Shown here: piece by piece, positions 35,031 to 45,675 of the stretch
Position numbering within the stretch: position 1 is the first letter of the stretch
Layout: each line of letters opens with the position of its first letter
Source of the DNA: Dyadobacter fermentans
Lineage (GTDB): Bacteria > Bacteroidota > Bacteroidia > Cytophagales > Spirosomataceae
DNA length: 64,000 nucleotides
Assembly (NCBI RefSeq): GCF_019924045.1
Contig: NZ_JAHXBN010000010.1
Span: 620,001 to 684,000 of the forward strand
Direction: 5' to 3'
Notes under the pieces: generated by a model
Seen by the model: the letters and a program-made list of their open reading frames with translations, nothing else
The model's database searches: none
Told to the model about the DNA's origin: nothing
Translations under genes and position numbers: made by a program

Positions 35031-36092
35031 TTAGACTCTTTCGAGTTTCACCGGGTAGGTTTTCTTCGCATTCCACTGACATACGTAAATGTTATGGTCG
35101 TTGTCGACGCACACGTCGTGGCAATGCATGAATATTGGTTTCTCCTGCACCATCAGTTGCAGCTCGCCGTTACGGTATTCCGGTTTGGTACCGCCGGGGT
35201 TTGAAATCACTTTATTAGCCTTGTCGATAATCGTTACGAAGCCCGAATTCGGCGTCTGGTTCAGGTAGCGCAGGCGCGACCAGCACACACCCGCGTAAAG
35301 CGTATCGTCCTTGAAAACCGGGCGGCAAACGAATGCGCCGGGCAGGAATATAGTGCTCAGGTATTTGCCATCCAAAGTGAATTTCTTGAATGCATTGTGC
35401 GCGCGCGAAGTGACGATGAGCGTTGGGTTCGCTTTATCACGGTAATCGATCGCGATGCCGTGGGCCGTAGAGAACTGAGAATCGCCGTCGCCGGAGCCGC
35501 CGAACTTATCGATAAACTCGCCTTTGGGGGTGTATCTCAAAATCCATTGTGAGCCATAGCCGTCGGCAATGTAAATGGTACCGTCGGGGCCAATGGCCGT
35601 TTCGGTAGGCTTGAACGGATCTGCTTCTTTATAGGCGCCTACTTTCGACGGATGTTCGATCGTGAGCAGGATTTTGCCTTTCAAATCTGTCTTGAAGACC
35701 TTCCCGATGTTCGGATCGCTGATGAACAGGAACTCCTCTCCGTTTGCATTCCAGAGCGTAAGCCCGTGCCCGCCCGGAAATTCGTGTCCCCAACTTTCCA
35801 GCAGCTTACCCGAGCGATCGTAGATAAGGATATTGTTTTTAACCTCATCACCCACCATAATCAGCCTGCCTTTGCTGTCCTGCACCATTTCGTGGCAGTT
35901 GTTGACAGGAAACTGGGACGCGTCGAGGTTACCCCAGCCCTGGTGTACCTTATAACGGTGGCTACCATGGCCGATTACCTCGCCATCCGCTTTCGGCTTG
36001 GCGTGCAGGATGTAGAACGGTTTAAAAGTAATGGCTGCGGCAGTGGCTGCGGTAATCTTTGCAAACTGACGGCGGGAATGTGTTTCGAACAT
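35031..36092 (-). CDS. NHL-repeat beta-propeller protein with Tat-like signal
   Basis: A 353-aa exported protein. The N-terminus SRRQFAKITAATAAAITF is a twin-arginine-type signal. The body has NHL-like repeats (SKGRLIMVGDEVKNNILIYDRSGKLL, GPDGTIYIADGYGSQWILRYTPKGEFI, DNDHNIYVCQWNAKKTYPVKLERV), as in six-bladed propellers related to peptidyl-amidating lyases. Several conserved His occur (NCHEM, GGHGLTLW, AHGIAID, MHCHDVC), compatible with a metal site. Function is unknown; it may belong to carbohydrate or quinoprotein metabolism. Confidence 0.8.
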   Translation of the reverse strand: MFETHSRRQFAKITAATAAAITFKPFYILHAKPKADGEVIGHGSHRYKVHQGWGNLDASQFPVNNCHEMVQDSKGRLIMVGDEVKNNILIYDRSGKLLESWGHEFPGGHGLTLWNANGEEFLFISDPNIGKVFKTDLKGKILLTIEHPSKVGAYKEADPFKPTETAIGPDGTIYIADGYGSQWILRYTPKGEFIDKFGGSGDGDSQFSTAHGIAIDYRDKANPTLIVTSRAHNAFKKFTLDGKYLSTIFLPGAFVCRPVFKDDTLYAGVCWSRLRYLNQTPNSGFVTIIDKANKVISNPGGTKPEYRNGELQLMVQEKPIFMHCHDVCVDNDHNIYVCQWNAKKTYPVKLERV

Positions 36093-36164
36093 GACGAATC
36101 TTTTTAATTTTTGAAAAAAGACCCAATATCCGAATTCTTACTATTTGTTCATACATAGTTTTGA

Positions 36165-37124
36165 TCAACTGGCAGAGTAGCGTTTTCCGTAGCGGTTGAG
36201 CCAGTCGAGTAAGCGGTTGACGTCCTGCATTCTAAATAGCTCGCTGCCAGAGTTCATCGTGGCGGCGGTACCGCATGCAACCCCCATCCGTACAGCTTCG
36301 CGGTAGGATTTGCCTTGTGACAATGTCCAGACAATACCTGCCAGCATACTATCGCCGGCGCCTACGGTGCTTTTCGGCTGCACGGGAGGGGCGGGGATGT
36401 GCTCTACCTGATCTTCGGTGACGAGCATCGCGCCCATCGCGCCCATGGATACGATCACGATCTCGCATTGCCCGCGTATGATGAGCGCGCGGGCAGCATC
36501 ATCGACCTCGTCCATTTCAAGCTTGTCGACGCCCACCAGCTCGCTGAGTTCAGTAATATTCGGTTTTAAAAGATATACACCGGCCTCGGTAGCATAGCGG
36601 AGTGCGTCGCCGGAAGTATCGGCGATGAACCGTGCGCCCTGGTTATGGGCTATTTTGGCGATTTGCCCGTAAAAATCGGAAGGTACTCCCGGCGGAAGGC
36701 TACCGCTGGCGATAATGTAAGACGGTTTCGGGTCGAGTTCCTCCATGGTTTCGAGGATCGAGCGTACTTCGGTAGGCATCATTTCGGTGCCGGGCATTCC
36801 GAAGCGATATTGGAAGCCGGTGCTGGTTTCAAGCACATGAAAGTTTTCGCGTGTCCATTGCTTCGTTTCGATCACCATGGTTTCCACGCCTTCACTTTTC
36901 ACAAGCTTGTGCAGGCGTTGGCCGGTAGGGCCGCCCACAGTAAAAATAGCGATCGGGTTACCACCCAGCCGGTGAATGGCCTTGGCTACGTTGATACCAC
37001 CTCCTCCCGCTTCAAAATTGGGTGCGTCGCAACGCAGTTTGTTGTCGGGGACGATGCGCGGCACATTAGAGCTTTTGTCGAGCGCGGGATTTATTGTAAG
37101 GGTTACAATTGGTCCGGTAGCCAT
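36165..37124 (-). CDS. PfkB-family hexose kinase (Pfk-2/1-phosphofructokinase type)
   Basis: A 319-aa carbohydrate kinase of the ribokinase fold. TLTINPALDKSSNVP at the N-terminus and FEAGGGGINVAKAIHRLGG (sugar-binding) are typical of the 1-phosphofructokinase/Pfk-2/tagatose-6-phosphate group. VGAGDSM near 255 is the anion hole with catalytic Asp. Either fructose-6-phosphate or a related sugar phosphate is the likely substrate. It follows an SDR-like gene on the same strand. Confidence 0.88.
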   Translation of the reverse strand: MATGPIVTLTINPALDKSSNVPRIVPDNKLRCDAPNFEAGGGGINVAKAIHRLGGNPIAIFTVGGPTGQRLHKLVKSEGVETMVIETKQWTRENFHVLETSTGFQYRFGMPGTEMMPTEVRSILETMEELDPKPSYIIASGSLPPGVPSDFYGQIAKIAHNQGARFIADTSGDALRYATEAGVYLLKPNITELSELVGVDKLEMDEVDDAARALIIRGQCEIVIVSMGAMGAMLVTEDQVEHIPAPPVQPKSTVGAGDSMLAGIVWTLSQGKSYREAVRMGVACGTAATMNSGSELFRMQDVNRLLDWLNRYGKRYSAS

Positions 37125-37240
37125 AGGAGTACGGTGTCTGGTGAACTATTTTACGCGAATAAAAGAAAAAAAGCGATTCTCTCTGCGTTCATATTGCATT
37201 CGCAGCAATTTCTTCACAACACAACCGTTTAGGGAGGCTG

Positions 37241-37933
37241 CTAGTATTGCTCTTCCAGCACACTCTTACCGCCGTCGACCACGAGCACCTGTCCGTTGGT
37301 AAAGCGGGCGTGATCCGACAACAGGTACACCGCAGCGCCGTCGAGGTCCGCAGGCAGGGAGGTGTCTGTGGAGATTACATTGATACGAATATCGTGCCCG
37401 GCATAAGCCGCCGCAATGGATCTGGAGAAGCCGATCACCGCCGCTTTGGAAGTAGCACTGGCATGGCTTGTGAGGTTGCTGTCCATAGACGGAACCTCCG
37501 GGCTCAGGTTAAGGATAGATCCGCCCTTATTCATTCCCATAAAAGTTCTCACCGCAGCCTGGTTCGCGAGCATGAGCGAAGTCAGGTTCTGATCCAGCGT
37601 TTTGCGCCAGCTTTCGAGGTTAAGGTTATGCAACGGGCCGTCGATGGCGGGTTCTTCGTGTTCTTCCGGTGCGTGATACAGTGCGTCGAAACTTCCGAAT
37701 TCACGTATACAGAGCTGGATGGCATCGAGCGCCGTTTGTTGCTGCGTTGCGTCACCTTGCTTGGCTCTTGCATTGCTTCCCAGGTTCAATTCTGCCATCA
37801 GGCAACTTTCAGGGTTGCGCCCCACTACCACCACATTCGCGCCGTTTCGGACAAAGGCTTGTGCCGCGGACAAGCCCGCGCCGGTGGTTCCTCCGATAAC
37901 GACGATTGATTTATTTACGAGCCAAGCTTCCAT
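37241..37933 (-). CDS. SDR-fold protein lacking the catalytic tyrosine
   Basis: A 230-aa short-chain dehydrogenase-like protein. The cofactor motif is GGTTGAGLSAAQ at about 14-25 and VVVVGRNPESC follows. The usual YxxxK is replaced: the segment reads SHASATSKAAVIGFS, with Ser where Tyr is expected four residues before Lys. The C-terminus (GQVLVVDGGKS) is normal. It may bind NAD(P) without standard SDR catalysis, or use another residue. It lies just after the clpX terminator and 117 bases before the PfkB kinase gene on the same strand. Confidence 0.82.
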   Translation of the reverse strand: MEAWLVNKSIVVIGGTTGAGLSAAQAFVRNGANVVVVGRNPESCLMAELNLGSNARAKQGDATQQQTALDAIQLCIREFGSFDALYHAPEEHEEPAIDGPLHNLNLESWRKTLDQNLTSLMLANQAAVRTFMGMNKGGSILNLSPEVPSMDSNLTSHASATSKAAVIGFSRSIAAAYAGHDIRINVISTDTSLPADLDGAAVYLLSDHARFTNGQVLVVDGGKSVLEEQY

Positions 37934-37986
37934 TTAAAATAATATAGTGTTTTTGTGTAAAAATAGGACTATTGGGATGAAAAAAG

Positions 37987-38021
37987 AAGCGCCCTGCTCT
38001 TTTGGAAGAAGCAGGGCGCTT
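37987..38021 (-). terminator. Terminator after clpX
   Basis: AAGCGCCCTGCT pairs with AGCAGGGCGCTT; on the minus strand the stem is followed by CTTTTTTC. It lies 25 bases after the clpX stop. Confidence 0.85.
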
Positions 38022-38045
38022 GGAAATATGCTAATGCAATGATTG

Positions 38046-39290
<1,245 letters not shown>

Positions 39291-39485
39291 CGATTCGATT
39301 TTAGCAGTTTTGTGAATGTTTCAGGCTTCGGAAAGCCATGGTAAACAAACGTGTGAGTCAAGGTAACAAGAAGACTGAGTGTTATGTTCAATCTTCGTTT
39401 CAATTGACAATTAGCGGTTATCTTAATACAAATTTCCGGTTTTTTGACCGGGTTACCAAATCAAGGTTAAGCCATATACTAAAAA

Positions 39486-39511
39486 CGCCCCGACAGCCAG
39501 GCTGCGGGGCG
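39486..39511 (-). terminator. Terminator after clpP
   Basis: CGCCCCG pairs with CGGGGCG with an inner GCC/GGC pair; on the minus strand it is followed by TTTTTAG. It starts about 20 bases after the clpP stop, leaving a promoter region for clpX. Confidence 0.8.
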
Positions 39512-39531
39512 ATGTTGAAAGGTCGTTCAAC

Positions 39532-40206
39532 TTATTTTTCGCGGGTCAGAACCTCGTCGATCAAGCCGTATTCTTTCGCTTCAGTTGCTTTCAACCACTT
39601 GTCACGATCCGAATCCAGACCGATTTGCTCCGGCGTCTGACCGGTGTGGTGTGCCAGGATTTCATACAACTCGTGACGCAGTTTCACGATCTCACGGGTA
39701 GTGATCTCGATATCGACCGAAGTTCCCTGCGCGCCGCCCGATGGCTGGTGGATCATCACACGAGCGTGCGGGAGCGCCGAGCGCTTGCCTGCCGCGCCAC
39801 CTGCGAGCAATACCGCGCCCATGGACGCCGCGAGGCTGGTACATACCGTCGCTACGTCGGGACGAACATATTGCATAGTATCATAAATACCCAGACCGGC
39901 ATAAACAGAGCCGCCCGGGCTGTTGATATACATCAGGATGTCCTTCTTAGGATCTGCCGATTCGAGGAAGAGTAGCTGGGCTACGATGATGTTGGCGATA
40001 TTGTCGTCCACGCCGGTGCCCATAAAAATAATGCGGTCGGCCATCAGACGGGAGAATACGTCGACCTCGCGGAAGTTCATCGGACGTTCCTCGATTACCG
40101 AACGGGTCATGTTTTCAACAGAGTGGTTCATGTAACCGTCCACGGTCAGACCATTCATTCCCAAGTGGTGAACGGCATATTTTCTAAATTCATTTCCGTA
40201 ATTCAT
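39532..40206 (-). CDS. clpP: ClpP protease subunit
   Basis: A 224-aa serine peptidase forming the tetradecameric ClpP chamber. The catalytic Ser is in [14 protein letters not shown] and the His in [33 protein letters not shown] is the usual strand-turn region. Length is slightly above the 195-210 typical because of the N-terminal propeptide-like segment (several Met starts possible, MNYGNEF listed). tig and an XRE regulator lie upstream. Confidence 0.96.
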   Translation of the reverse strand: MNYGNEFRKYAVHHLGMNGLTVDGYMNHSVENMTRSVIEERPMNFREVDVFSRLMADRIIFMGTGVDDNIANIIVAQLLFLESADPKKDILMYINSPGGSVYAGLGIYDTMQYVRPDVATVCTSLAASMGAVLLAGGAAGKRSALPHARVMIHQPSGGAQGTSVDIEITTREIVKLRHELYEILAHHTGQTPEQIGLDSDRDKWLKATEAKEYGLIDEVLTREK

Positions 40207-40455
40207 CGAAAAAATTAATTTTTAATTTATCAATAGTTAAAGGGCAACTGAGTTCGAGAACAAAAAGCAATATAGCTTAGTTTCTGTTTATATCGCCGCA
40301 GGTTTCCCGGTTGCATGGCACAAATTTGACTATTTCACCGAATAATCCTTGTCAATTTCGGCGATAAATTATCGAAAAATGCGACAGTCATCAGCCCTGT
40401 TCAATGACTAGATTGCAGCATAAAAACGTTATACCACGCTTAATAACCGGACATT

Positions 40456-40830
40456 ATGAACGTGACATCCAATTTATCAGAGAAAATACGGCAGATAAGG
40501 CTGCAAAAAGGCCTTTCGCAGGAAAATATGGCAGACATGCTGGGCTTATCGACGACAGCCTACGGCGATATCGAACGCGGCCGCACGGAGCTTTCGGTTT
40601 CAAGGTTAGAAAATGTAGCCAAGCTGCTTGACGTGCCATTGCCCGAATTGCTCGGCATTGATGTGTCCATGTCAGAAACCGAATGGCTCCGGCAGGAGAA
40701 TACCCGCATATTAGCTGAGAACCGCCGGCTGCAAAATGAGCTGGATCAATGGAAGCTGAAATTCCGGCAATTGTTCGGCGACGGCATTGTCCGGCAAATA
40801 GGAGAGGAGCGCCAGCGCATTGGTTTCTAG
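40456..40830 (+). CDS. XRE-family regulator with C-terminal coiled coil
   Basis: A 124-aa DNA-binding protein. Residues 8-65 are a Cro/C1-type helix-turn-helix (KIRQIRLQKGLSQENMADMLGLSTTAYGDIERG region). Residues 75-115 (WLRQENTRILAENRRLQNELDQ) form a short leucine-rich coiled coil, likely for dimerisation. It sits on the plus strand between minus-strand tig and clpP, breaking the usual tig-clpP neighbourhood. Its targets are unknown. It shares a bidirectional terminator with tig. Confidence 0.88.
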   Translation: MNVTSNLSEKIRQIRLQKGLSQENMADMLGLSTTAYGDIERGRTELSVSRLENVAKLLDVPLPELLGIDVSMSETEWLRQENTRILAENRRLQNELDQWKLKFRQLFGDGIVRQIGEERQRIGF

Positions 40831-40851
40831 GATGCATTGGAGCAAAAAAAA

Positions 40852-40876
40852 CACCGCCCGGTTACCCGGGACGGTG
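40852..40876. terminator. Bidirectional terminator between XRE regulator and tig
   Basis: CACCGCCC pairs with GGGACGGTG apart from one mismatch, flanked by A8 on the left and A8 on the right, giving T runs for the minus strand and A/T flanks for the plus strand. It ends tig and possibly the regulator. Confidence 0.65.
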
Positions 40877-40906
40877 AAAAAAAATGCTTTTTATATCTTC
40901 TGAAAA

Positions 40907-42259
40907 TTAAGCTTCGGCTTCCACTTCGCCTTTCGCCAGTTTTTCGAATTCGCTAACCTCTACGGTCTGCTCGTCGGTGCTTACCTGGCCGCGGATTACT
41001 TCGAGAACTTTGTTGTCAAACACCTGGTTGAATACGCTCGTATAGTTATCCCGTTCTTTGTCGGCGAGGTAACCTTGTGCCACGCGGTCGATTGTTTCAC
41101 GCATCGATTCGTCGTCGCCGTAGATACCGAATTGTCCTTTCACCATTTCACGTGTGAATGCGAGGATTTCAGGGTATTCTACTTTTACTTCCGATTTGTC
41201 GGCGATCTTGTTTTTGATCAGGCTCAGTTTCAAAGATTTCGCGAAATCACCGAATTGCTCGTCGATTTGCTCGCGGGTGAATTTGCCTTCGTTGGTACGC
41301 TCCAACCAGCTTTTGAGGAATTCCTCAGGCAATTCAATGGAAATAGCATCCAGCAATGCATTCTCGATATCGCGACGGAGCAATGCTTCGGTTTCGCGCT
41401 CGTAGTTGCTTTTGATGATTTCAAGAACCTTCTCGTTGAACTGCTCTTCGCTTTCAACCTGGCCTGGTCCCAATACTTTGTCGAAGAATTCTTGCGTCAA
41501 TGCAGCTGGTGCTGAGCGCGTTACGTCTTCAACTGTCAATGTGTATTCGCCTGAAAGATCAGCGATATCTTCTTTTTTCTTACCGGTTACGTGAGCGATG
41601 GCCGATTCATCCGAGAATGTATCCTGAATGTCGAACACGATCACATCACCTTTTTTCACGCCGATGAACTTTGCAACAGCTTCCTCTTTTACTTGTTTAG
41701 TAGGGATTGCAGTGCGGGTTGTGAATTCGGTCGATTCCTGTTTCAGCTCACCGAAGATCATGTCTCCTGCTTCGCTTACCTCAGGGTGAATGCTGTCGGC
41801 GAAACGCTCGCGAAGGCTGTCGATAGTCTTCGTTAGCTCGTTATCGTCTACATTAATTGTGTAGCGTTTAACAGCAGGCAATGCGCTGAGGTCGGCTTCG
41901 AAATCCGATGCAATACCCAGGTCGTAGCTGAATTCGAATGAGCTAGGAGTATCCCAGTTCACTTCTGCCGCTTTATCGCGATCAGGTACGGGATCACCTA
42001 CTACCTGCAATTTGTTTTCGCGGATGTAGTTGCTTACTGCATTGCTGAGGATGTTGTTCACCTCGTCAACCAGAATGCTTTTACCATACATGCGCTGGAT
42101 CACATGGGATGGTACTTTGCCGGGACGAAATCCTTTCAGGTTCACGCGTTTCGAATAATCCTTGATCGTTTTATCAACTTTTGGCTGATAATCTTCCTTG
42201 GTCAACGTTACTTTCAGAGAGGCTAAGGTCGGCGAACTCTTTTCTAACAAAACTTCCAT
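40907..42259 (-). CDS. tig: Trigger factor
   Basis: A 450-aa ribosome-associated chaperone. The N-terminal ribosome-binding domain has KGFRPGKVPSHVIQRMYG (the FRxGKxP ribosome contact). The peptidyl-prolyl isomerase domain and the helical C-terminal arms follow. The Bacteroidota form has a divergent PPIase domain, as here. It precedes clpP on the same strand, with the XRE gene inserted on the opposite strand in between. A tRNA-Leu gene and its terminator lie upstream. Confidence 0.94.
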   Translation of the reverse strand: MEVLLEKSSPTLASLKVTLTKEDYQPKVDKTIKDYSKRVNLKGFRPGKVPSHVIQRMYGKSILVDEVNNILSNAVSNYIRENKLQVVGDPVPDRDKAAEVNWDTPSSFEFSYDLGIASDFEADLSALPAVKRYTINVDDNELTKTIDSLRERFADSIHPEVSEAGDMIFGELKQESTEFTTRTAIPTKQVKEEAVAKFIGVKKGDVIVFDIQDTFSDESAIAHVTGKKKEDIADLSGEYTLTVEDVTRSAPAALTQEFFDKVLGPGQVESEEQFNEKVLEIIKSNYERETEALLRRDIENALLDAISIELPEEFLKSWLERTNEGKFTREQIDEQFGDFAKSLKLSLIKNKIADKSEVKVEYPEILAFTREMVKGQFGIYGDDESMRETIDRVAQGYLADKERDNYTSVFNQVFDNKVLEVIRGQVSTDEQTVEVSEFEKLAKGEVEAEA

Positions 42260-42313
42260 GTGTCGCTAAGCTATTGGTAAATACCTTTGTTACATTTGAA
42301 CAGAAAAAAACAA

Positions 42314-42346
42314 AAATGCCCTCAAAACGAAGTCCTGAGGGCATTT
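42314..42346 (-). terminator. Terminator after tRNA-Leu(UAG)
   Basis: AAATGCCCTCA pairs perfectly with TGAGGGCATTT; on the minus strand the stem is followed by TTTTTG. It separates the tRNA gene from tig. Confidence 0.8.
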
Positions 42347-42425
42347 GACGGGTTTCAATACTACGGAGCAACTCATTTTCCCAGATAAAGAGGAATCTGA
42401 CGCCCCGTCATTCCCTTGTATTTCG

Positions 42426-42507
42426 TACGGGCGGAGGGAATCGAACCCCCACGCCTTGCGGCACTAGATCCTAAGTCTAGCACGTCTACCAGTTCCGCCA
42501 CGCCCGC
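42426..42507 (-). tRNA. tRNA-Leu (anticodon UAG)
   Basis: An 82-nt class II tRNA. On the minus strand it starts GCGGGCGTGGCGGAACTGG, with anticodon stem-loop GCTAGACTTAGGATCTAG giving TAG, a variable arm (TGCCGCAAGGCG), and T arm GGGGGTTCGATTCCC. The acceptor closes with CGCCCGT plus discriminator A; CCA is not encoded. Confidence 0.97.
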
Positions 42508-42550
42508 TCACTTAGTCCCGTTTTTCAACACGATCGTCGAATTGGGAGTG

Positions 42551-42582
42551 CAAAGGTATTTCTATTTTTCCAAAACATGCAA
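42551..42582 (-). promoter_or_regulatory. Promoter of tRNA-Leu(UAG)
   Basis: On the minus strand TTG (42582-42580), 21 bases, TACCTTTG (42558-42551), a full -7 match, about 45 bases before the tRNA 5' end. Confidence 0.65.
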
Positions 42583-42676
42583 ATTATTTTCAAAATTTTA
42601 TCTTTGGGTAAAAGCGTATTGAAAAATGTCGCTAAAATTTGTTATTTTGGTGAAGCATACCAATTAGAAAACAGCA

Positions 42677-44965
42677 GTGGAGCAACTGGTTGAATCCCTC
42701 AACATTGACCTGGAACAGGAGCGTAAGGACATCCTCAAAAAATACCGCAGGCTTTTACGAACAGCGAAGCCTTTTTTGAAGGATAATGATGCTAAATTAA
42801 TCAAAAAAGCCTTTTATACTTCCGTCGATGCGCATAAGGACATGCGCCGCCGGTCGGGAGAACCATACATTTACCACCCCCTCGCAGTAGCGCAAATCGT
42901 GGTCGAAGAAATCGGGCTTGGTACCACCGGCATCGTGGCGGCATTGCTGCACGACGTCGTAGAGGACACCGACATGGGTATCGACGATATCGAGCGGCTG
43001 TTTGGCAAGAAAGTAGCTAAAATTATCGATGGGCTGACCAAAATCTCAGGCCGTTTCGAATATGGCTCGTCGCAGCAAGCCGAGAATTTTCGCAAAATGC
43101 TGCTCACGCTTTCGGACGATGTACGGGTAATCCTCGTGAAGCTCGCCGACCGCCTGCACAATATGCGTACGCTCGACAGTATGCCGCGCGACAAGCAGCT
43201 CAAAATCGCTTCTGAAACGATATTCATTTATGCGCCGCTCGCGCACCGGCTCGGGTTGTACAGCATCAAGTCGGAACTCGAAGAGCTGTATTTGAAATAC
43301 ACCGAACCCCAGGAATACCGGGCCATTGCCCGAAAGCTGCGCGAGACGAAAAATATCCGTGACCGCTTCATTTCGAAGTTTATGGAACCTATCGCGCAAG
43401 ATCTGGAATCCGCGGGGCTGAATTTTATCCTGAAAGGTCGTCCTAAATCGATTTATTCGATCTGGAATAAAATGCGGAAGCAGAATAAGCCTTTCGAGGA
43501 AATCTATGACCTGTTTGCGATCCGGATCGTGCTTGAATCGCCGCCGGAAAGCGATCGCGAAAAAGCGATCTGCTGGCAGGCCTATTCCATCGTTACCGAT
43601 CATTATAAGCCCAACCCCGACCGGTTGAAGGACTTCCTGAGCACGCCTCGCGCAAATGGGTACCAGTCGCTGCACTCGACCGTAATGAGCAAAAGCGGGC
43701 AATGGGTAGAGGTGCAGATCCGTACTTCGCGCATGGATGAGATCGCGGAGAAAGGGTATGCGGCGCATTGGAAGTACAAAGGAAATGATACCAAGGTAAA
43801 AGGCAATATTGAAACCTGGATCACGCAGGTGCGCGAGACGTTGGAAAACGGTTTTGGGGATAAAACGGCCGCTATTGAGTTTCTGGACGAATTCCGTAGC
43901 AATCTTTTCAATGAGGAGGTATTTGTATTTACTCCAAAGGGCGAGCTGAAGGTATTACAGGCAGGTTCAACTGCGCTGGACTTTGCATTCGACATTCACT
44001 CCGAAGTAGGGGCGCACTGTATGGCCGCCAAAGTCGGCGGTATCCTCGTGCCGATCAGCTATGTCCTGAACAATGGGGACCAGATCGAGATCATTACTTC
44101 GAGCAAACAGAAACCGAATGAGGACTGGCTGCGCATTGTCGTTACCTCCAAGGCAAGGGCGCGGATCAAGGATTTTCTCAAAGAAGAAAACCGCCGGTAT
44201 GAAACCGATGGACGCCAGTTGGTTGAGAAAAAACTGAAAATACTGGGAATGGACGCTACCGCGGAGGTAATGAACCAGCTCCGGGCATTTTTTGAATGCA
44301 AAACCACGACCGACTTCTTCTACCGCATCGGCAAAGGCTACATCCCGATCGACGAATTGAAACGCTTCAAGCGCGATCGCGACGCGAAAGAAAAGAAGGC
44401 AGCAGAGAGCAGCGCTGCCAGCAACACACCGCCGGCCACCGGCACCGATGGAAAGACATTAACCAAATACCTGAAACAAATCCATGGCGACCGTGCGGAC
44501 AGCGATACGCTGCTTATCGGCGACGACATGGACAAGATCGATTACAAACTCGCGCAATGCTGTAACCCGATCGCGGGCGACGACGTTTTCGGATTTGTGA
44601 CGATCAACGAAGGCATTAAAATACACCGCACTACCTGCCCGAATGCGGCCGAGCTGATGTCGAAACATGGCAACCGCATTATCAAGGCGAAATGGTCGGG
44701 CAAGGACGAAGCATTCCTGGCCGGGCTCTATTTGTCGGGTACCGATCGAGTGGGTTTGGTGAACGACGTCACGCGGATCATTTCCAACGAGCTGCACATC
44801 AATATGCGCGGGCTCACGATCGATACCAAGGATGGCGTATTCAACGGGGATATCAAACTTTACGTGCAGGATACCAGGCACCTCGACATCCTGATCGCCA
44901 AGCTGGAAGAGGTCGAAGGCGTCTACAATGTCCAGCGTTTCGATACCAACCTGAACGGCAAGTAG
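42677..44965 (+). CDS. RelA/SpoT bifunctional (p)ppGpp synthetase/hydrolase
   Basis: A 762-aa stringent-response enzyme. The HD hydrolase domain has HPLAVAQIVVEEIGL and LLHDVVEDTD (about 70-100), the synthetase domain has GRPKSIYSIWNKM and YQSLHSTV (about 255-345), then TGS (VFTPKGELKVLQAGSTALDFAFDIH), a helical region, a Cys-containing zinc-finger-like segment (AQCCNPIAGDDVFGF) and an ACT domain. Both catalytic halves look intact, so it is a Rel/SpoT-type bifunctional enzyme. The start is a GTG at 42677. Confidence 0.95.
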   Translation: MEQLVESLNIDLEQERKDILKKYRRLLRTAKPFLKDNDAKLIKKAFYTSVDAHKDMRRRSGEPYIYHPLAVAQIVVEEIGLGTTGIVAALLHDVVEDTDMGIDDIERLFGKKVAKIIDGLTKISGRFEYGSSQQAENFRKMLLTLSDDVRVILVKLADRLHNMRTLDSMPRDKQLKIASETIFIYAPLAHRLGLYSIKSELEELYLKYTEPQEYRAIARKLRETKNIRDRFISKFMEPIAQDLESAGLNFILKGRPKSIYSIWNKMRKQNKPFEEIYDLFAIRIVLESPPESDREKAICWQAYSIVTDHYKPNPDRLKDFLSTPRANGYQSLHSTVMSKSGQWVEVQIRTSRMDEIAEKGYAAHWKYKGNDTKVKGNIETWITQVRETLENGFGDKTAAIEFLDEFRSNLFNEEVFVFTPKGELKVLQAGSTALDFAFDIHSEVGAHCMAAKVGGILVPISYVLNNGDQIEIITSSKQKPNEDWLRIVVTSKARARIKDFLKEENRRYETDGRQLVEKKLKILGMDATAEVMNQLRAFFECKTTTDFFYRIGKGYIPIDELKRFKRDRDAKEKKAAESSAASNTPPATGTDGKTLTKYLKQIHGDRADSDTLLIGDDMDKIDYKLAQCCNPIAGDDVFGFVTINEGIKIHRTTCPNAAELMSKHGNRIIKAKWSGKDEAFLAGLYLSGTDRVGLVNDVTRIISNELHINMRGLTIDTKDGVFNGDIKLYVQDTRHLDILIAKLEEVEGVYNVQRFDTNLNGK

Positions 44966-45093
44966 CCATTTTGAACCATTGCCGCTCCACAGTGTTATTG
45001 AATTGGTAATTAATGAGGTTAGCAGCACTATGCTTGCGAATGTGAGAGTGATTTAAGTAAAAAAGCGTATTTTCGCGCAAGATTATCAGAGAT

Positions 45094-45597
45094 ATGCCAC
45101 AAGCCAGCAAACCAAATTTCGAGGCCGCTAAGAAAATATTAACGGCTTACCTGGAAAACAAGGGACTTCGTAAAACGCCCGAGCGCTTTGCGATTCTCGA
45201 AGAAATTTACACCAGGGAGGATCATTTCGATGTAGATGAGCTGTATATCAGCATGAAAAACAAACGTTACCGCGTGAGCCGTGCTACGGTTTACAACACG
45301 CTCGACGTTCTGGTAGATTGCGACCTGGTTACCAAGCACCAGTTTGGCAAAAACCTCGCGCAATTCGAAAAGTCGTACGGCAACAAGCAGCACGACCACC
45401 TGATTTGTACAGATTGTCATAAAGTAATGGAGTTCTGCGATCCGCGCATTCAATCGATCCAGAACATGGTAGGAGAGATGCTGAATTTCAGCGTAATGCA
45501 CCACTCGCTTATTTTCTACGGAAACTGCAACAAGGAAAACTGCCAGAACCGCACGGAGGCACCACGAGAGACCACCACAGTTTACGAAGACAGATAA
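45094..45597 (+). CDS. fur: Fur-family transcriptional regulator (ferric uptake type)
   Basis: A 167-aa Fur-family protein. Winged helix with RKTPERFAILEEIY and SRATVYNTLDVLVDCDLV in residues 25-85, then the metal domain HDHLICTDCHKVMEFCDP, a His pair (MHHSLIFYG) and NCNKENC. It is a different subfamily from the Fur-like gene at 30.7 kb and is the better candidate for iron regulation. It follows relA/spoT on the same strand and precedes purA, each with its own spacing; hairpin follows. Confidence 0.88.
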   Translation: MPQASKPNFEAAKKILTAYLENKGLRKTPERFAILEEIYTREDHFDVDELYISMKNKRYRVSRATVYNTLDVLVDCDLVTKHQFGKNLAQFEKSYGNKQHDHLICTDCHKVMEFCDPRIQSIQNMVGEMLNFSVMHHSLIFYGNCNKENCQNRTEAPRETTTVYEDR

Positions 45598-45609
45598 TTA
45601 TCACGATCA

Positions 45610-45637
45610 GGCCCGGTAATGCTCCCATTGCCGGGCC
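45610..45637 (+). terminator. Hairpin after fur
   Basis: GGCCCGGTAATG pairs with CATTGCCGGGCC around CTCC, with two internal mismatches. No T run follows, so termination efficiency is uncertain. Confidence 0.5.
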
Positions 45638-45675
45638 ACTTACACCATATTAAGTTTCAGTAATCCAATATTTGA

